Shown here: piece by piece, positions 7,431-14,041 of the stretch
How the letters are laid out: every line of letters begins with the position of its first letter
Position numbering within the stretch: position 1 is the first letter of the stretch
NCBI RefSeq assembly: GCF_000428145.1
Contig: NZ_KE386630.1
Location: 10,916 to 74,915 of the forward strand
DNA from: Chitinilyticum litopenaei DSM 21440
GTDB taxonomy: Bacteria > Pseudomonadota > Gammaproteobacteria > Burkholderiales > Chitinibacteraceae
Direction: 5' to 3'
Length of the DNA: 64,000 bases
Notes under the pieces: model-generated
Told to the model about the DNA's origin: nothing
The model's database searches: none
The model's input: the letters and a program-made list of their open reading frames with translations, nothing else
Program-made: the position numbers and the translations under genes

Positions 7431-7790
7431 ATGCAACAACTTCAACTTCCGCCGCTCAACGAGGGCGAAATCTACGTCGGCGCCATCGGCGATCAGTCCG
7501 GCGATGTCTACCACCTGATCCTTTTGCCCGGCGACCACGACGAGGACGATTGGCAGGCCCAGATGGACTGGGCCAAGTCCATCGGCGGCGATCTGCCCAA
7601 CCGCATCGAGCAGGCCATGTTGTGGGCCAGGCTCCGCGATCAGTTCCAGGAAAACTGGTACTGGAGCAACGAAACACATCATCGCGACGCCGGCTGCGCC
7701 TGGTATCAGTACTTCCACGGCGGCTACCAGAGCAGCCTCCACAAGGGCTACGCGCTCCGCGCGCGTGCCGTCCGCAGATTGCCCATTTAA
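7431..7790 (+). CDS. DUF1566-type (C-type-lectin-like) protein, copy 1
   Basis: A 119-residue protein with the DUF1566/Lcl pattern: a strand-rich start (YVGAIGDQSGDVYHLILLPGD), a helix with MDWAKSIGGDLPNRIEQAML and an ending NWYWSNETH..AWYQYFHGGYQ..RARAVRRLP. GGAG at 7421-7424 fits the ATG at 7431 and not the ATG at 7419. It lacks the N-terminal LESIQAKQDELAAMIAALQ helix of copies 2 and 3. Residues near the end fall in the hypervariable NNC block. This fold is a known scaffold for diversified ligand-binding loops; the actual ligand is unknown. Confidence 0.75.
   Translation: MQQLQLPPLNEGEIYVGAIGDQSGDVYHLILLPGDHDEDDWQAQMDWAKSIGGDLPNRIEQAMLWARLRDQFQENWYWSNETHHRDAGCAWYQYFHGGYQSSLHKGYALRARAVRRLPI
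7701..7780 (+). other. Variable-region-like segment, copy 1
   Basis: Codons TAT.CAG.TAC.TTC then CAC, GGC, TAC, AGC, AGC, CTC, CAC, GGC, TAC at the sites that differ between copies. The 3' constant part GCGCTCCGCGCGCGTGCC is identical in all three copies. Confidence 0.6.
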
Positions 7791-7814
7791 CCCTTCATCC
7801 ATTTGAGGTGTGCA

Positions 7815-8273
7815 ATGCCCATCACGCTCGAAAGTATTCAGGCCAAGCAAGACGAACTGGCCGCCATGATTGCAGCCCTTCAGGGGCAGGTGAAATTCGA
7901 AGCCATGTTCCCGATCGAGGTTTCGGCTCCGCAGCTCCCGATAACAATCTAGTGGTCGTGCACGTTGCTGTGCGAGGACGGCAAAACCAAGTACCACCTG
8001 ATCTTGCTTCCCGGCGACAGCGATAGCGCCGAGTGGCAGGAGCAGATGGACTGGGCCAAGTCCATCGGCGGCGATCTGCCCAACCGCATCGAGCAGGCCA
8101 TGTTGTGGGCCAGGCTCCGCGATCAGTTCCAGGAAAACTGGTACTGGAGCAACGAAACACATCATCGCGACGCCGGCTACGCCTGGTCTCAGGACTTCAG
8201 CTACGGCCACCAGGGCAACGACCGCAAGAGCAGCGCGCTCCGCGCGCGTGCCGTCCGCAGATTGCCCATTTAA
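7815..8273 (+). pseudogene. DUF1566-type protein, copy 2 (in-frame stop)
   Basis: In frame with the ATG at 7815 (GAGGTG ribosome binding site) the sequence matches copy 3 for 41 codons, then a short replaced patch (7939-7957) brings a TAG at 7950-7952. Past the stop the frame stays open to 8273 and again matches copy 3, then copy 1. The intact product would be 152 residues; as it stands only 45 are made from the normal start. No frame change is present, only the stop. It may be a broken gene, or the C-terminal half could be translated from an internal TTG/CTG, for which I see no good ribosome binding site. Confidence 0.7.
8184..8263 (+). other. Variable-region-like segment, copy 2
   Basis: The same block as in copy 1, with TCT, GAC, AGC, TAC, CAC, GGC, AAC, GAC, CGC, AGC, AGC at the variable codons. 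Flanking DNA is identical to copy 1 for 136 bases upstream and 187 bases downstream. Confidence 0.6.
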
Positions 8274-8297
8274 CCCTTCATCCATTTGAGGTGTGCA

Positions 8298-8777
8298 ATG
8301 CCCATCACGCTCGAAAGTATTCAGGCCAAGCAAGACGAACTGGCCGCCATGATTGCAGCCCTTCAGGGGCAGGTGAAATTCGAAGCCATGTTCCCGATCG
8401 AGGTTTCGGCTCCGCAGCTCCAGCCCGGCGAGAAGTGGGCGTGCACGTTGCTGTGCGAGGACGGCAAAACCAAGTACCACCTGATCTTGCTTCCCGGCGA
8501 CAGCGATAGCGCCGAGTGGCAGGAGCAGATGGACTGGGCTGTCGAACAAGGCGGCGATCTGCCGGACTGCGTCGAACAGGCTGTGCTGTTCAAGTACCTG
8601 CCCGACGAGTTCAAGAAGGAGGCGTACTGGAGCAATACGCAGCACGCCACAGACGCCGGCTACGCCTGGTATCAGAACTTCAGCTACGGCACCCAGGGCA
8701 TCAACCGCAAGTTCACCGCGCTCCGCGCGCGTGCCGTCCGCCGCATCCCGGTGAGCGACCGTCATGGCAACGATTGA
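8298..8777 (+). CDS. DUF1566-type (C-type-lectin-like) protein, copy 3
   Basis: A 159-residue protein and the only full-length one of the three. Residues 1-30 (PITLESIQAKQDELAAMIAALQGQV) form a short amphipathic helix that could oligomerise; a strand-rich DUF1566-type domain follows (WACTLLCEDGKTKYHLILLP, MDWAVEQGG, EAYWSNTQH, AWYQNFSYG, LRARAVRRIP). Compared with copy 2 the 5' 124 bases are identical, the middle has diverged, and the variable block differs at NNC codons. The stop overlaps the start of the HNH gene by 14 bases. Confidence 0.75.
   Translation: MPITLESIQAKQDELAAMIAALQGQVKFEAMFPIEVSAPQLQPGEKWACTLLCEDGKTKYHLILLPGDSDSAEWQEQMDWAVEQGGDLPDCVEQAVLFKYLPDEFKKEAYWSNTQHATDAGYAWYQNFSYGTQGINRKFTALRARAVRRIPVSDRHGND
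8667..8746 (+). other. Variable-region-like segment, copy 3
   Basis: The third version of the block, with TAT, AAC, AGC, TAC, ACC, GGC, ATC, AAC, CGC, TTC, ACC at the variable codons. The TTC, CAG, GGC and AAG codons between them are the same in all copies. Confidence 0.6.
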
Positions 8778-9354
8778 AAGCCTGCTGCGAAAAACCACCC
8801 CGGCTGGCGACTGCCAGGAGTGGGCCGGCTACATTGCCAAATCAGGCTATGGCCTGGTTTGGCATTCCGGCAAAACGCGGCAAGTCCACAGGGTTAGCTA
8901 TGAGTTGCACAAGGGGCCGATTACCGACGGACTGCACGTCATGCACATCTGCGACAACCGGAAGTGCATCAACCCTGGCCATTTGGTTCTTGGCACGCGG
9001 GCCGACAATATGGCCGACATGATTGCCAAGAAACGCGATGTCAAAGCAAAGGGGGTCAGCCATCCCAATGCCAAGCTTAGCCCTGAGATTGCGGCGGAAA
9101 TTCGAAGGCGCTACATCCCCTATGACCGCACCAACGGCTCGTCCGCCCTGAGCAGAGAGTTTGGCGTATCGCAGGGAGCCGTGTACGCGTGCATTCGCGG
9201 TGTAACGTGGCAACCGCCCGTGAGTGCGCCTCTTGTCGGCGTGACGCAATTGGCCTATGCTCCTTTCGTTGCGGTCAATCCCGCAACCGGGCGTGGAAAC
9301 CCGGATTTAGCAAAGGCGCACCAGCGCCGCACGGCGCTTTTTTGTCGCCGTTGA
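8764..9354 (+). CDS. HNH endonuclease with C-terminal HTH
   Basis: A 196-residue protein. Residues 10-85 hold an HNH domain (GLHVMHICDNRKCINPGHLVLGT, with the His, the CxxxxC pair and NPxHL), and residues 95-145 a helix-turn-helix resembling the AP2/HNH-associated NUMOD type (KLSPEIAAEIRRRY..SREFGVSQGAVYACIRG). Such enzymes are often homing or free-standing endonucleases in phages. The last 28 or so codons run through the conserved C4-target leader, so the C-terminus after WQPP is probably incidental. Confidence 0.85.
   Translation: MATIESLLRKTTPAGDCQEWAGYIAKSGYGLVWHSGKTRQVHRVSYELHKGPITDGLHVMHICDNRKCINPGHLVLGTRADNMADMIAKKRDVKAKGVSHPNAKLSPEIAAEIRRRYIPYDRTNGSSALSREFGVSQGAVYACIRGVTWQPPVSAPLVGVTQLAYAPFVAVNPATGRGNPDLAKAHQRRTALFCRR
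9268..9343 (+). ncRNA. C4-target leader, module 1
   Basis: A structured leader shared with 13801-13876. It has a hairpin GTTGCGG/CCGCAAC with a TCAAT loop, then CCGGG-CGTGGAAA-CCCGG, the sequence AGCAAAGG (9309-9316) and a terminator (9323-9343). GTGGAAA and AGCAAAGG are exact complements of TTTCCAC and CCTTTGCT in the C4 RNA 100 bases downstream. The first hairpin differs in sequence from module 2 but keeps its pairing, which is covariation. It overlaps the end of the HNH frame. Confidence 0.75.
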
Positions 9355-9387
9355 TTTGGCAATGGTGCGCGCATGGCTCTCCAATGG

Positions 9388-9455
9388 GTGGGCTGTGTGG
9401 GCAGCTTCGGCTGGCCGGTTCCTTTGCTCCGGTATTTCCACCCCGCACAGTCCCG
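9388..9455 (+). ncRNA. C4 antisense RNA, module 1
   Basis: Three-hairpin RNA of the P1/P7 C4 type. A closing stem CTGTGTGGG/CCCGCACAG holds the hairpins CAGC-TTCG-GCTG and CCGG..CCGG. The loop CCTTTGCT (9421-9428) and TTTCCAC (9436-9442) are complementary to two sites in the upstream leader and again to two sites before the antirepressor start. In P1 the C4 RNA blocks translation of the antirepressor gene located just downstream; the same layout is present here. Confidence 0.85.
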
Positions 9456-9465
9456 CCCCCCTTCC

Positions 9466-9502
9466 GTGGAAAGAAGGGGGCGGGTTAAACCCAGCAAAGG
9501 AG
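9466..9502 (+). promoter_or_regulatory. C4 target sites overlapping ant ribosome binding site
   Basis: GTGGAAA (9466-9472) and AGCAAAGG (9493-9500) repeat the two leader target sites. The second overlaps the AAGGAG ribosome binding site of the antirepressor, so C4 pairing would hide it. A strong hairpin CCCGCCCCC/GGGGGCGGG lies just upstream. Confidence 0.7.
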
Positions 9503-9509
9503 TATTGCC

Positions 9510-10289
9510 ATGAACACCACGCAACTCGTTCCCGTTTTCACCGCCGAACTGAACGGCACCCCCGAACAGCTCTGCAACGCCCGCGACCTGCACGCCACGC
9601 TGCAAGTTGGGCGTGACTTTTCCAACTGGATTAAAGACCGCATTGAGCAGTATGGCTTTGTCGAAGGCGAGGACTATTCGCCGGTTTTGGCGAATAGGTC
9701 TGACGGCAAGCCCGGCAAGGGGCGCACTGACTACCACATCACCCTCGACATGGCGAAGGAACTGGCCATGGTCGAAAACAATGAGATGGGCCGGCAAGTG
9801 CGGCGCTATTTCATTCAGATCGAGCGCGAGGCAAAGAAAGCCGGCGTCGAGCTGCCGCTGTTCATCACCCCCGCCCAGCAACGCCAGTTGCAGGACGCCA
9901 TCGCCGCCCGCTTCCCGGACGGCAAGCAGCGCCCGTATGCCTGGAGCCGCTTCAACAAGCACTTCCAGCTGGGCAGCTACAAGCAACTGCCCGCCGACCA
10001 GTGCGACGAAGCCCTGGCCTACATCGCCCAGATGCCCAACAGCGACGGCAGCCCGCGCCCCGGCGAACTGAACGAGTACGCCATGGCGCAGCTGCAGAGC
10101 GCCCGCTTCTGCCTGCACTTCAACGAACAGGGCCGCATGCTGCTGATGGACATCCCCGCTGACGCCGTGATGGTGACGGCGCAGCAACTGCCCAAGCTGC
10201 TGGCCGACCCCGGCTGCGCCGCGTTCCGCAGTGCCGACATGCCCGACATCATTGCCGCCGCTGCAACCCGGCTCAAAAAAGCCGCCTGA
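9510..10289 (+). CDS. Antirepressor, AntA/AntB N-domain
   Basis: A 259-residue protein. The N-terminal 110 residues are an AntA/AntB-type antirepressor domain (CNARDLHATLQVGRDFSNWIKDRI..DYHITLDMAKELAMVENNEMGRQVRRYFI, quoted in parts). From residue 118 on (PAQQRQLQDAIAARFPDG) it carries a C-terminal regulatory domain almost identical to that of the second antirepressor at 14042. The AntA/B domain suggests interference with the phage repressor to trigger lytic growth. Translation is probably controlled by the C4 RNA encoded just upstream. ATG chosen 7 bases after AAGGAG. Confidence 0.9.
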   Translation: MNTTQLVPVFTAELNGTPEQLCNARDLHATLQVGRDFSNWIKDRIEQYGFVEGEDYSPVLANRSDGKPGKGRTDYHITLDMAKELAMVENNEMGRQVRRYFIQIEREAKKAGVELPLFITPAQQRQLQDAIAARFPDGKQRPYAWSRFNKHFQLGSYKQLPADQCDEALAYIAQMPNSDGSPRPGELNEYAMAQLQSARFCLHFNEQGRMLLMDIPADAVMVTAQQLPKLLADPGCAAFRSADMPDIIAAAATRLKKAA

Positions 10290-10297
10290 TACACACA

Positions 10298-10347
10298 ACC
10301 CTATCGCCATGCAGGCTTTTATTATCAAAGCCTGCAGTCGCATACCC
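10298..10347 (+). repeat. Dispersed stem-loop repeat, copy in prophage
   Basis: ACCCTATCGCCAT, the stem GCAGGCTTT/AAAGCCTGC, and a closing ATACCC. It belongs to the host-wide family described at 23655 and 34859 and lies directly after the first antirepressor gene. Confidence 0.7.
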
Positions 10348-10351
10348 AACC

Positions 10352-10377
10352 AAGCCCGCCACATCGCGGGCTTTTTC
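10352..10377 (+). terminator. Terminator-like hairpin
   Basis: AGCCCGC and GCGGGCT, then TTTTTC. It precedes the phage rdgC copy. Confidence 0.75.
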
Positions 10378-10402
10378 ACGCCCACGATAATGAGGACTCC
10401 CC

Positions 10403-11311
10403 ATGCTCTGGTTCCGCAACCTGCAAATCTACCGCCTCAATCCCGACCACGGCATGAGCGCCGACAGCATCCGCGCCAGTCTGGAGAAAAAGCCCTTCGT
10501 CCCCTGCGGGAGCATGGACATGAACAGCGCCGGCTGGATCGCGCCGGCCAAGCACCGCCCGGACGATCTGATCTACACCCAGCAGGACGCCGTGCTGGTT
10601 GCGCTCAAGACCGAAACCAAGCTGCTGCCCGCCATCGTCATTCGCCAGGAAGCCGACGAGCGCATCCGCCACATCGAGGAAGAGGAAGCGCGCAAGGTCG
10701 GCCGCAAGGAAACCCGCGAAATCCGCGAGCGCGTCGCCGAGGAGCTGCTGCCGCGGGCCTTTGCCAGGCAGGGCGTACAGCGCGCGATCATCGACCTGCA
10801 GAACAATCTGGTGCTGGTGGAAAGCGCCTCCGCCAGCCGCGCCGAGAACCTGCTGTCCGACCTGCGTGAAGCGCTGGGCAGCCTGCCGACACGCCTGCTG
10901 CAGACCAATACCACGCCACAGACGGCCATGACGATCTGGCTCGAGCACGGCGCACCGGATGGGTTCACCCTCGACGCAGACGGCGAGCTGCGTTTCCCGG
11001 GTGACGGCGGCGCGGTCATCAGCGTGAAGCGCCAGGATCTGAATGCCGACGAGGTGCGCAAGCACCTGGAGAGCGGCAAGCTCGTGACCAAGCTGGGCAT
11101 GAGCTGGGACGAGCGCATCAGCTTCCAGCTCACCGAGAAACTGGAGCTCAAGCGCCTGGCCATGCTCGACGTGCTGCAGGACGACCTGAAAAACGCCGAC
11201 GCCGACAGCCAGGACGCGCTGTTCGAATCGAGCTTCGCGCTGACCGTGGGCGAGCTGCGCCAGCTGGTGCCGGCGGTGATAGAAGTGCTGGGCGGGGAGT
11301 TGCCGTCATGA
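10403..11311 (+). CDS. rdgC: RdgC, phage-borne copy
   Basis: A 302-residue RdgC protein. RdgC forms a ring-shaped dimer on double-stranded DNA and limits RecA-driven recombination. The whole frame is nearly identical to the chromosomal rdgC at 22718, with long runs of unbroken nucleotide identity in the first 200 bases and differences mainly at third positions and in the 190-250 residue region. Same length, same start (MLWFRNLQIYRLNPDHGMSA). The phage therefore took the gene from a very close relative of this host. It may tune recombination by the RecE/RecT system or dampen the SOS response. Confidence 0.95.
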   Translation: MLWFRNLQIYRLNPDHGMSADSIRASLEKKPFVPCGSMDMNSAGWIAPAKHRPDDLIYTQQDAVLVALKTETKLLPAIVIRQEADERIRHIEEEEARKVGRKETREIRERVAEELLPRAFARQGVQRAIIDLQNNLVLVESASASRAENLLSDLREALGSLPTRLLQTNTTPQTAMTIWLEHGAPDGFTLDADGELRFPGDGGAVISVKRQDLNADEVRKHLESGKLVTKLGMSWDERISFQLTEKLELKRLAMLDVLQDDLKNADADSQDALFESSFALTVGELRQLVPAVIEVLGGELPS

Positions 11312-11565
11312 CCACGATCAGAATTGACGTCAATATTGATGAGGTTCTCGATGAAATTGACACCGAAGACCTGATCCAAGAGTTGGAGCACCGCGCAAGA
11401 CGCGGCGGGCGCGATTATCCAGGCAGCTTTGACATTGCCAGCGATGAAGAGGTTGACCGCGCGCTTGAGCTGCTGCGCCGTGCAGCCGAGCTTAATGATG
11501 CCCATTTGCTTCACGAAGCCGCGCGCGATGTCCTTTGGTGCACAAAAGGACAGCTGATCAACTGA
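11308..11565 (+). CDS. Hypothetical phage protein, 85 aa
   Basis: An 85-residue acidic protein overlapping the rdgC stop (ATGA). It begins TTIRIDVNIDEVLDEIDTEDLIQEL and has a second helical half (EVDRALELLRRAAELNDAHLLHEAARDVL). I do not recognise a family. The acidic, two-helix layout resembles many small phage modulators; function unknown. Confidence 0.65.
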   Translation: MTTIRIDVNIDEVLDEIDTEDLIQELEHRARRGGRDYPGSFDIASDEEVDRALELLRRAAELNDAHLLHEAARDVLWCTKGQLIN

Positions 11566-11596
11566 TGACCCGCCGCACCCTTATCCGAACCATCCA

Positions 11597-11629
11597 ACGC
11601 CAGCGCCGCGCAAGCACGCTGGCGTTTTT
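11597..11629 (+). terminator. Terminator-like hairpin
   Basis: AACGCCAGCG and CGCTGGCGTT form a 10-bp stem followed by TTT. The next ribosome binding site follows within 5 bases. Confidence 0.75.
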
Positions 11630-11643
11630 ACGAGGTAAACGCC

Positions 11644-11808
11644 ATGAACGAACTAGATCAAGCCAAAATCCGAATTCAGCAGCTGGAAGCCCTGAATCAG
11701 GCACTGGCAGACGCGAACAAGCGCCTGTCTAACCGTGTGGTGACCATGGCCCACGATCTGCAGGAAGCCAATAACCAGCTCGACGACCTGCAACGCAGGG
11801 CGGCCTGA
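11644..11808 (+). CDS. Small coiled-coil phage protein, 54 aa
   Basis: A 54-residue frame (MNELDQAKIRIQQLEALNQ..QLDDLQRRAA) with leucine-spaced heptads over nearly its whole length, so probably a single coiled coil. GAGG precedes the ATG. The stop is 2 bases before the next GTG start. Function unknown. Confidence 0.6.
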   Translation: MNELDQAKIRIQQLEALNQALADANKRLSNRVVTMAHDLQEANNQLDDLQRRAA

Positions 11809-11810
11809 CC

Positions 11811-12401
11811 GTGCCCGCACCCAAGCCCATCCCCTGCCCGGACTGTGGCGAACGCATGGAGCGCTACCGCCGGATCGACCCCGCGAACAGCCCACCGGGC
11901 TCACTGGTCCGCTGCAGCTGTGGACTGCACGCCTACGCCTGGGACAGCGGCGAGCTGGAGCGTCGCGAGCCGGGCAGCAAGAAGCGCCACCGCACCGCGG
12001 CCAAGCGCCAGAAGATGCTGGCCCTGCTCGCTACCCATCCCAAGGGCCTGACGCTGGAAGAGCTGGCGGGGCTGATGCACCGCGAGCGCGCTGGCTTCGA
12101 TGGCGACATGCAAGAGCTGCACGCCGCCGGGCTGGTCCACATCAGCGACTGGCGCAGCAATGCCCAGTCCGGCATGGGCCGGCGCGCTGCAGTGTGGTCA
12201 GCCGGCGCCGGCAAGGACAAGGCCTGGCAACCGATCAAGCAAACCTACCGCCGGCACAGCGAGCACATGCGATATGGCCACGCGCTGGCCAATGCCGTGC
12301 GCCGTGCCCGCCAGGACGGAGCCAGCCGCCTGATTGTCGACGGCACGCTGATCTGGGACCGGCAGACGAAGTGGAACCCTGATTTGAGGAAAGCAGCATG
12401 A
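11811..12401 (+). CDS. Zinc-ribbon / winged-helix phage protein
   Basis: A 196-residue protein starting at GTG. Residues 9-45 form a zinc ribbon (CPDCGERM..VRCSCG). Residues 65-115 resemble a winged helix (KMLALLATHPKGLTLEELAGLM..MQELHAAGLVHISDW), and a basic C-terminal tail follows (RRHSEHMRYGHALANAVRRA). A DNA-binding role in early phage regulation or replication is likely, but no specific family is recognised. It overlaps the next gene by 4 bases. Confidence 0.65.
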   Translation: MPAPKPIPCPDCGERMERYRRIDPANSPPGSLVRCSCGLHAYAWDSGELERREPGSKKRHRTAAKRQKMLALLATHPKGLTLEELAGLMHRERAGFDGDMQELHAAGLVHISDWRSNAQSGMGRRAAVWSAGAGKDKAWQPIKQTYRRHSEHMRYGHALANAVRRARQDGASRLIVDGTLIWDRQTKWNPDLRKAA

Positions 12402-12940
12402 CACCTGAAGAGATCAACGAGCTGCGCGAGATGGCGCAACAAGCGACGCCTCAAGCGTTCGACACCGCGAACCCGCAAGCCATCCTCGCCCTGCTGGACG
12501 AGCTGGAACGGCTGCAGTCCGAGCTGCGTGATTCGACAACGCTTGTTTTTGATCTGACCGCAGAGCGCGACGATCTGGCTGCGAAGCTGGCCGCGCTGGA
12601 GCAGCAGGAGCCGGTGGCATATGTGTCTGATGCTGTAGCGTTCACACTAAAACTGAAATCCAACCATGCCACCGCAATCAGCACGCTTATTTCATGCAAT
12701 GCGCGAGGAGATGCAACTGTCCCACTCTACGCCGCCCCCATCCCCGCGCCCGTGGCCGACGAGCGCGAGGCGTTTCTGCTTGGTGGACGCCGCTTCAAAG
12801 TCAGCCGGCATAGCCCGGTTGACTACGGGATCAGCGGTCTACCGGCGTCGCTTAACGGCCAGTGGATTGCGCTTGTTGACGCCACCAACGACGTACACAT
12901 GCAAGCCCGCGCCGCCCTGCAACCGGCGCAGAGTGCGTAG
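12398..12940 (+). CDS. Ea22-like phage early protein
   Basis: A 180-residue protein with an N-terminal coiled coil (ELERLQSELRDSTTLVFDLTAERDDLAAKLAALE), then the EPVAYVSDAV..VPLYAAP pattern typical of Ea22-like and related variable early proteins, and a final domain (AFLLGGRRFKVS..LNGQWIALVDATNDVHMQARAAL). Such proteins are frequent in phage early regions and of unknown role. The frame directly continues in phase past its TAG into the remains of the next gene. Confidence 0.65.
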   Translation: MTPEEINELREMAQQATPQAFDTANPQAILALLDELERLQSELRDSTTLVFDLTAERDDLAAKLAALEQQEPVAYVSDAVAFTLKLKSNHATAISTLISCNARGDATVPLYAAPIPAPVADEREAFLLGGRRFKVSRHSPVDYGISGLPASLNGQWIALVDATNDVHMQARAALQPAQSA

Positions 12941-12943
12941 ACG

Positions 12944-13623
12944 CTGACCTCCGGGTACTTCGCGTATGACAGTGACAACGGTTTCGAGCTTTTTGATACC
13001 TCCGAAAAGCAAAAAGCTGGGCGCAAACGACACTGGACGACTTCCGCAACGATGCGCGAAGTGACGGCGAATGGCATGACGATGTGGATAGCATCCGATG
13101 GGGTGTTGTACTTGGCAAGATCGAAGAAATCGAGCTGCCGGATGATGGATATGACGGCAGCCAAGGCTTAGCGGGATACAGCAAGCCGGTTGATTACATG
13201 CTGGTCGATTGTGCGCAGCCTGCGCAACCGGCTGCCGTGCCTGTTGATGAACAAGAGCCTGCTGCGTATCTGCACCGCATGGAAAAAACCACGGAGCTAT
13301 CATTCTGGGGTGAGGACGCAGAATGCACAGGGCGCAAGGACTGGATTGGATGTGCCCCGCTATTCCTTCACCGCGACAAAGGCTATCTAGCCTCATTCGC
13401 GCAACCGTCTGCCGTGCCGGATGGGTGGCAGATTGTGCCGAAAGAGCCGACGCCAGAAATGGTGCGCGCCGCCGACGATGTGAACGAATGCGAGCGCAAG
13501 GAATTCAAGGCGAATGCTGTACCGGGCGACGCTTGGGGGCACATCACATTCGCCTGCGCATACCGCGCCATGCTCGCCGCCGCACCGCAGCCCGACAACA
13601 AGGAGAACGGCAATGCTGAGTGA
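12944..13623 (+). pseudogene. Frameshifted Ea22-like phage protein
   Basis: A start-like CTG (LTSGYFAYDSDNGFELFDTSEK) opens a reading frame that must shift between about 13000 and 13030 to continue as TLDDFRNDARSDGEWHDDVDSIRWGVVLGKIEE and on to the stop at 13623. The C-terminal part has EPAAYLHRMEKTTELSFWG, PDGWQIVPKEPTPEMVRAA and YRAMLAAAP, the usual pattern of phage Ea22-like proteins. Either the gene is broken (lost ATG plus frameshift) or the sequence has an error in the run of A bases near 13005-13015. The downstream part could still be translated from GTG at 13084. Confidence 0.6.
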
Positions 13624-13762
13624 TGAACAAATTTGCCAAATCGCGAAGCATTGCCGTGCCGTGGAGGGCGAGAATTTTCTTCCTGTAACCTTCGCCCGCG
13701 CCATCGAAGCAGCCGCCCGCCGTGAGCGCGTCGCGCGCGTCACTAGCAAGGCTGCCCCATGA
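13613..13762 (+). CDS. Small phage protein, 49 aa
   Basis: A 49-residue frame starting 11 bases before the previous stop, with AAGGAG upstream. The product (MLSDEQICQIAKHCRAVEGENFLPVTFARAIEAAARRERV) matches a common short phage protein pattern in which a DEQI..A start is followed by an FARAIEAA helix. Function unknown. Confidence 0.6.
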   Translation: MLSDEQICQIAKHCRAVEGENFLPVTFARAIEAAARRERVARVTSKAAP

Positions 13763-13800
13763 GCTTGCTTTTCCCCCGTTGCTTGGGCTACAGTGCCGGT

Positions 13801-13876
13801 GTCACGTTCAATAGCGTGACCGGGCGTGGAAACCCGGATTTAGCACAGGCGCACCAGCGCCGCACGGCGCTTTTTT
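13801..13876 (+). ncRNA. C4-target leader, module 2
   Basis: The second copy of the leader at 9268. The hairpin GTCACG/CGTGAC has a different sequence but the same fold, then come CCGGG-CGTGGAAA-CCCGG, AGCACAGG (13842-13849) and a terminator (13856-13876). AGCACAGG is the exact complement of CCTGTGCT in the adjacent C4 RNA, which differs from module 1 by the matching base change. Confidence 0.75.
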
Positions 13877-13919
13877 GTCGCCGTTGATTTGGCGCAAGTG
13901 CGCGCATGGCTCTCCGATG

Positions 13920-13988
13920 GGCGGGCTGTGTGGGCAGCTTCGGCTGGCCGGTTCCTGTGCTCCGGTATTTCCACCCCATGCAGTCCCG
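13920..13988 (+). ncRNA. C4 antisense RNA, module 2
   Basis: The same three-hairpin C4 fold as at 9388. The closing stem CTGTGTGGG/CCCATGCAG uses two wobble pairs where module 1 has Watson-Crick pairs. The loop is CCTGTGCT instead of CCTTTGCT, so this RNA fits its own leader and mismatches that of module 1. It lies directly upstream of the second antirepressor. Confidence 0.85.
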
Positions 13989-13998
13989 CCCCCCTTCC

Positions 13999-14034
13999 GT
14001 GGAAAGAAGGGCGCGGGTCAATCCCAGCCAGGAG
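13999..14034 (+). promoter_or_regulatory. C4 target sites before second antirepressor
   Basis: GTGGAAA (13999-14005) and AGCCAGG (14026-14032), the latter merging with the AGGAG ribosome binding site. The second site matches the C4 loop complement AGCACAGG with one base missing, so repression here may be weaker than in module 1. Confidence 0.6.
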
Positions 14035-14041
14035 TATTGCC

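Noticed and set aside
5913..8798. 961-codon minus-strand frame opposite recT, the coiled-coil gene and the DUF1566 copies
   Set aside because: It mirrors several well-supported genes and contains the tandem repeat three times; no family features.
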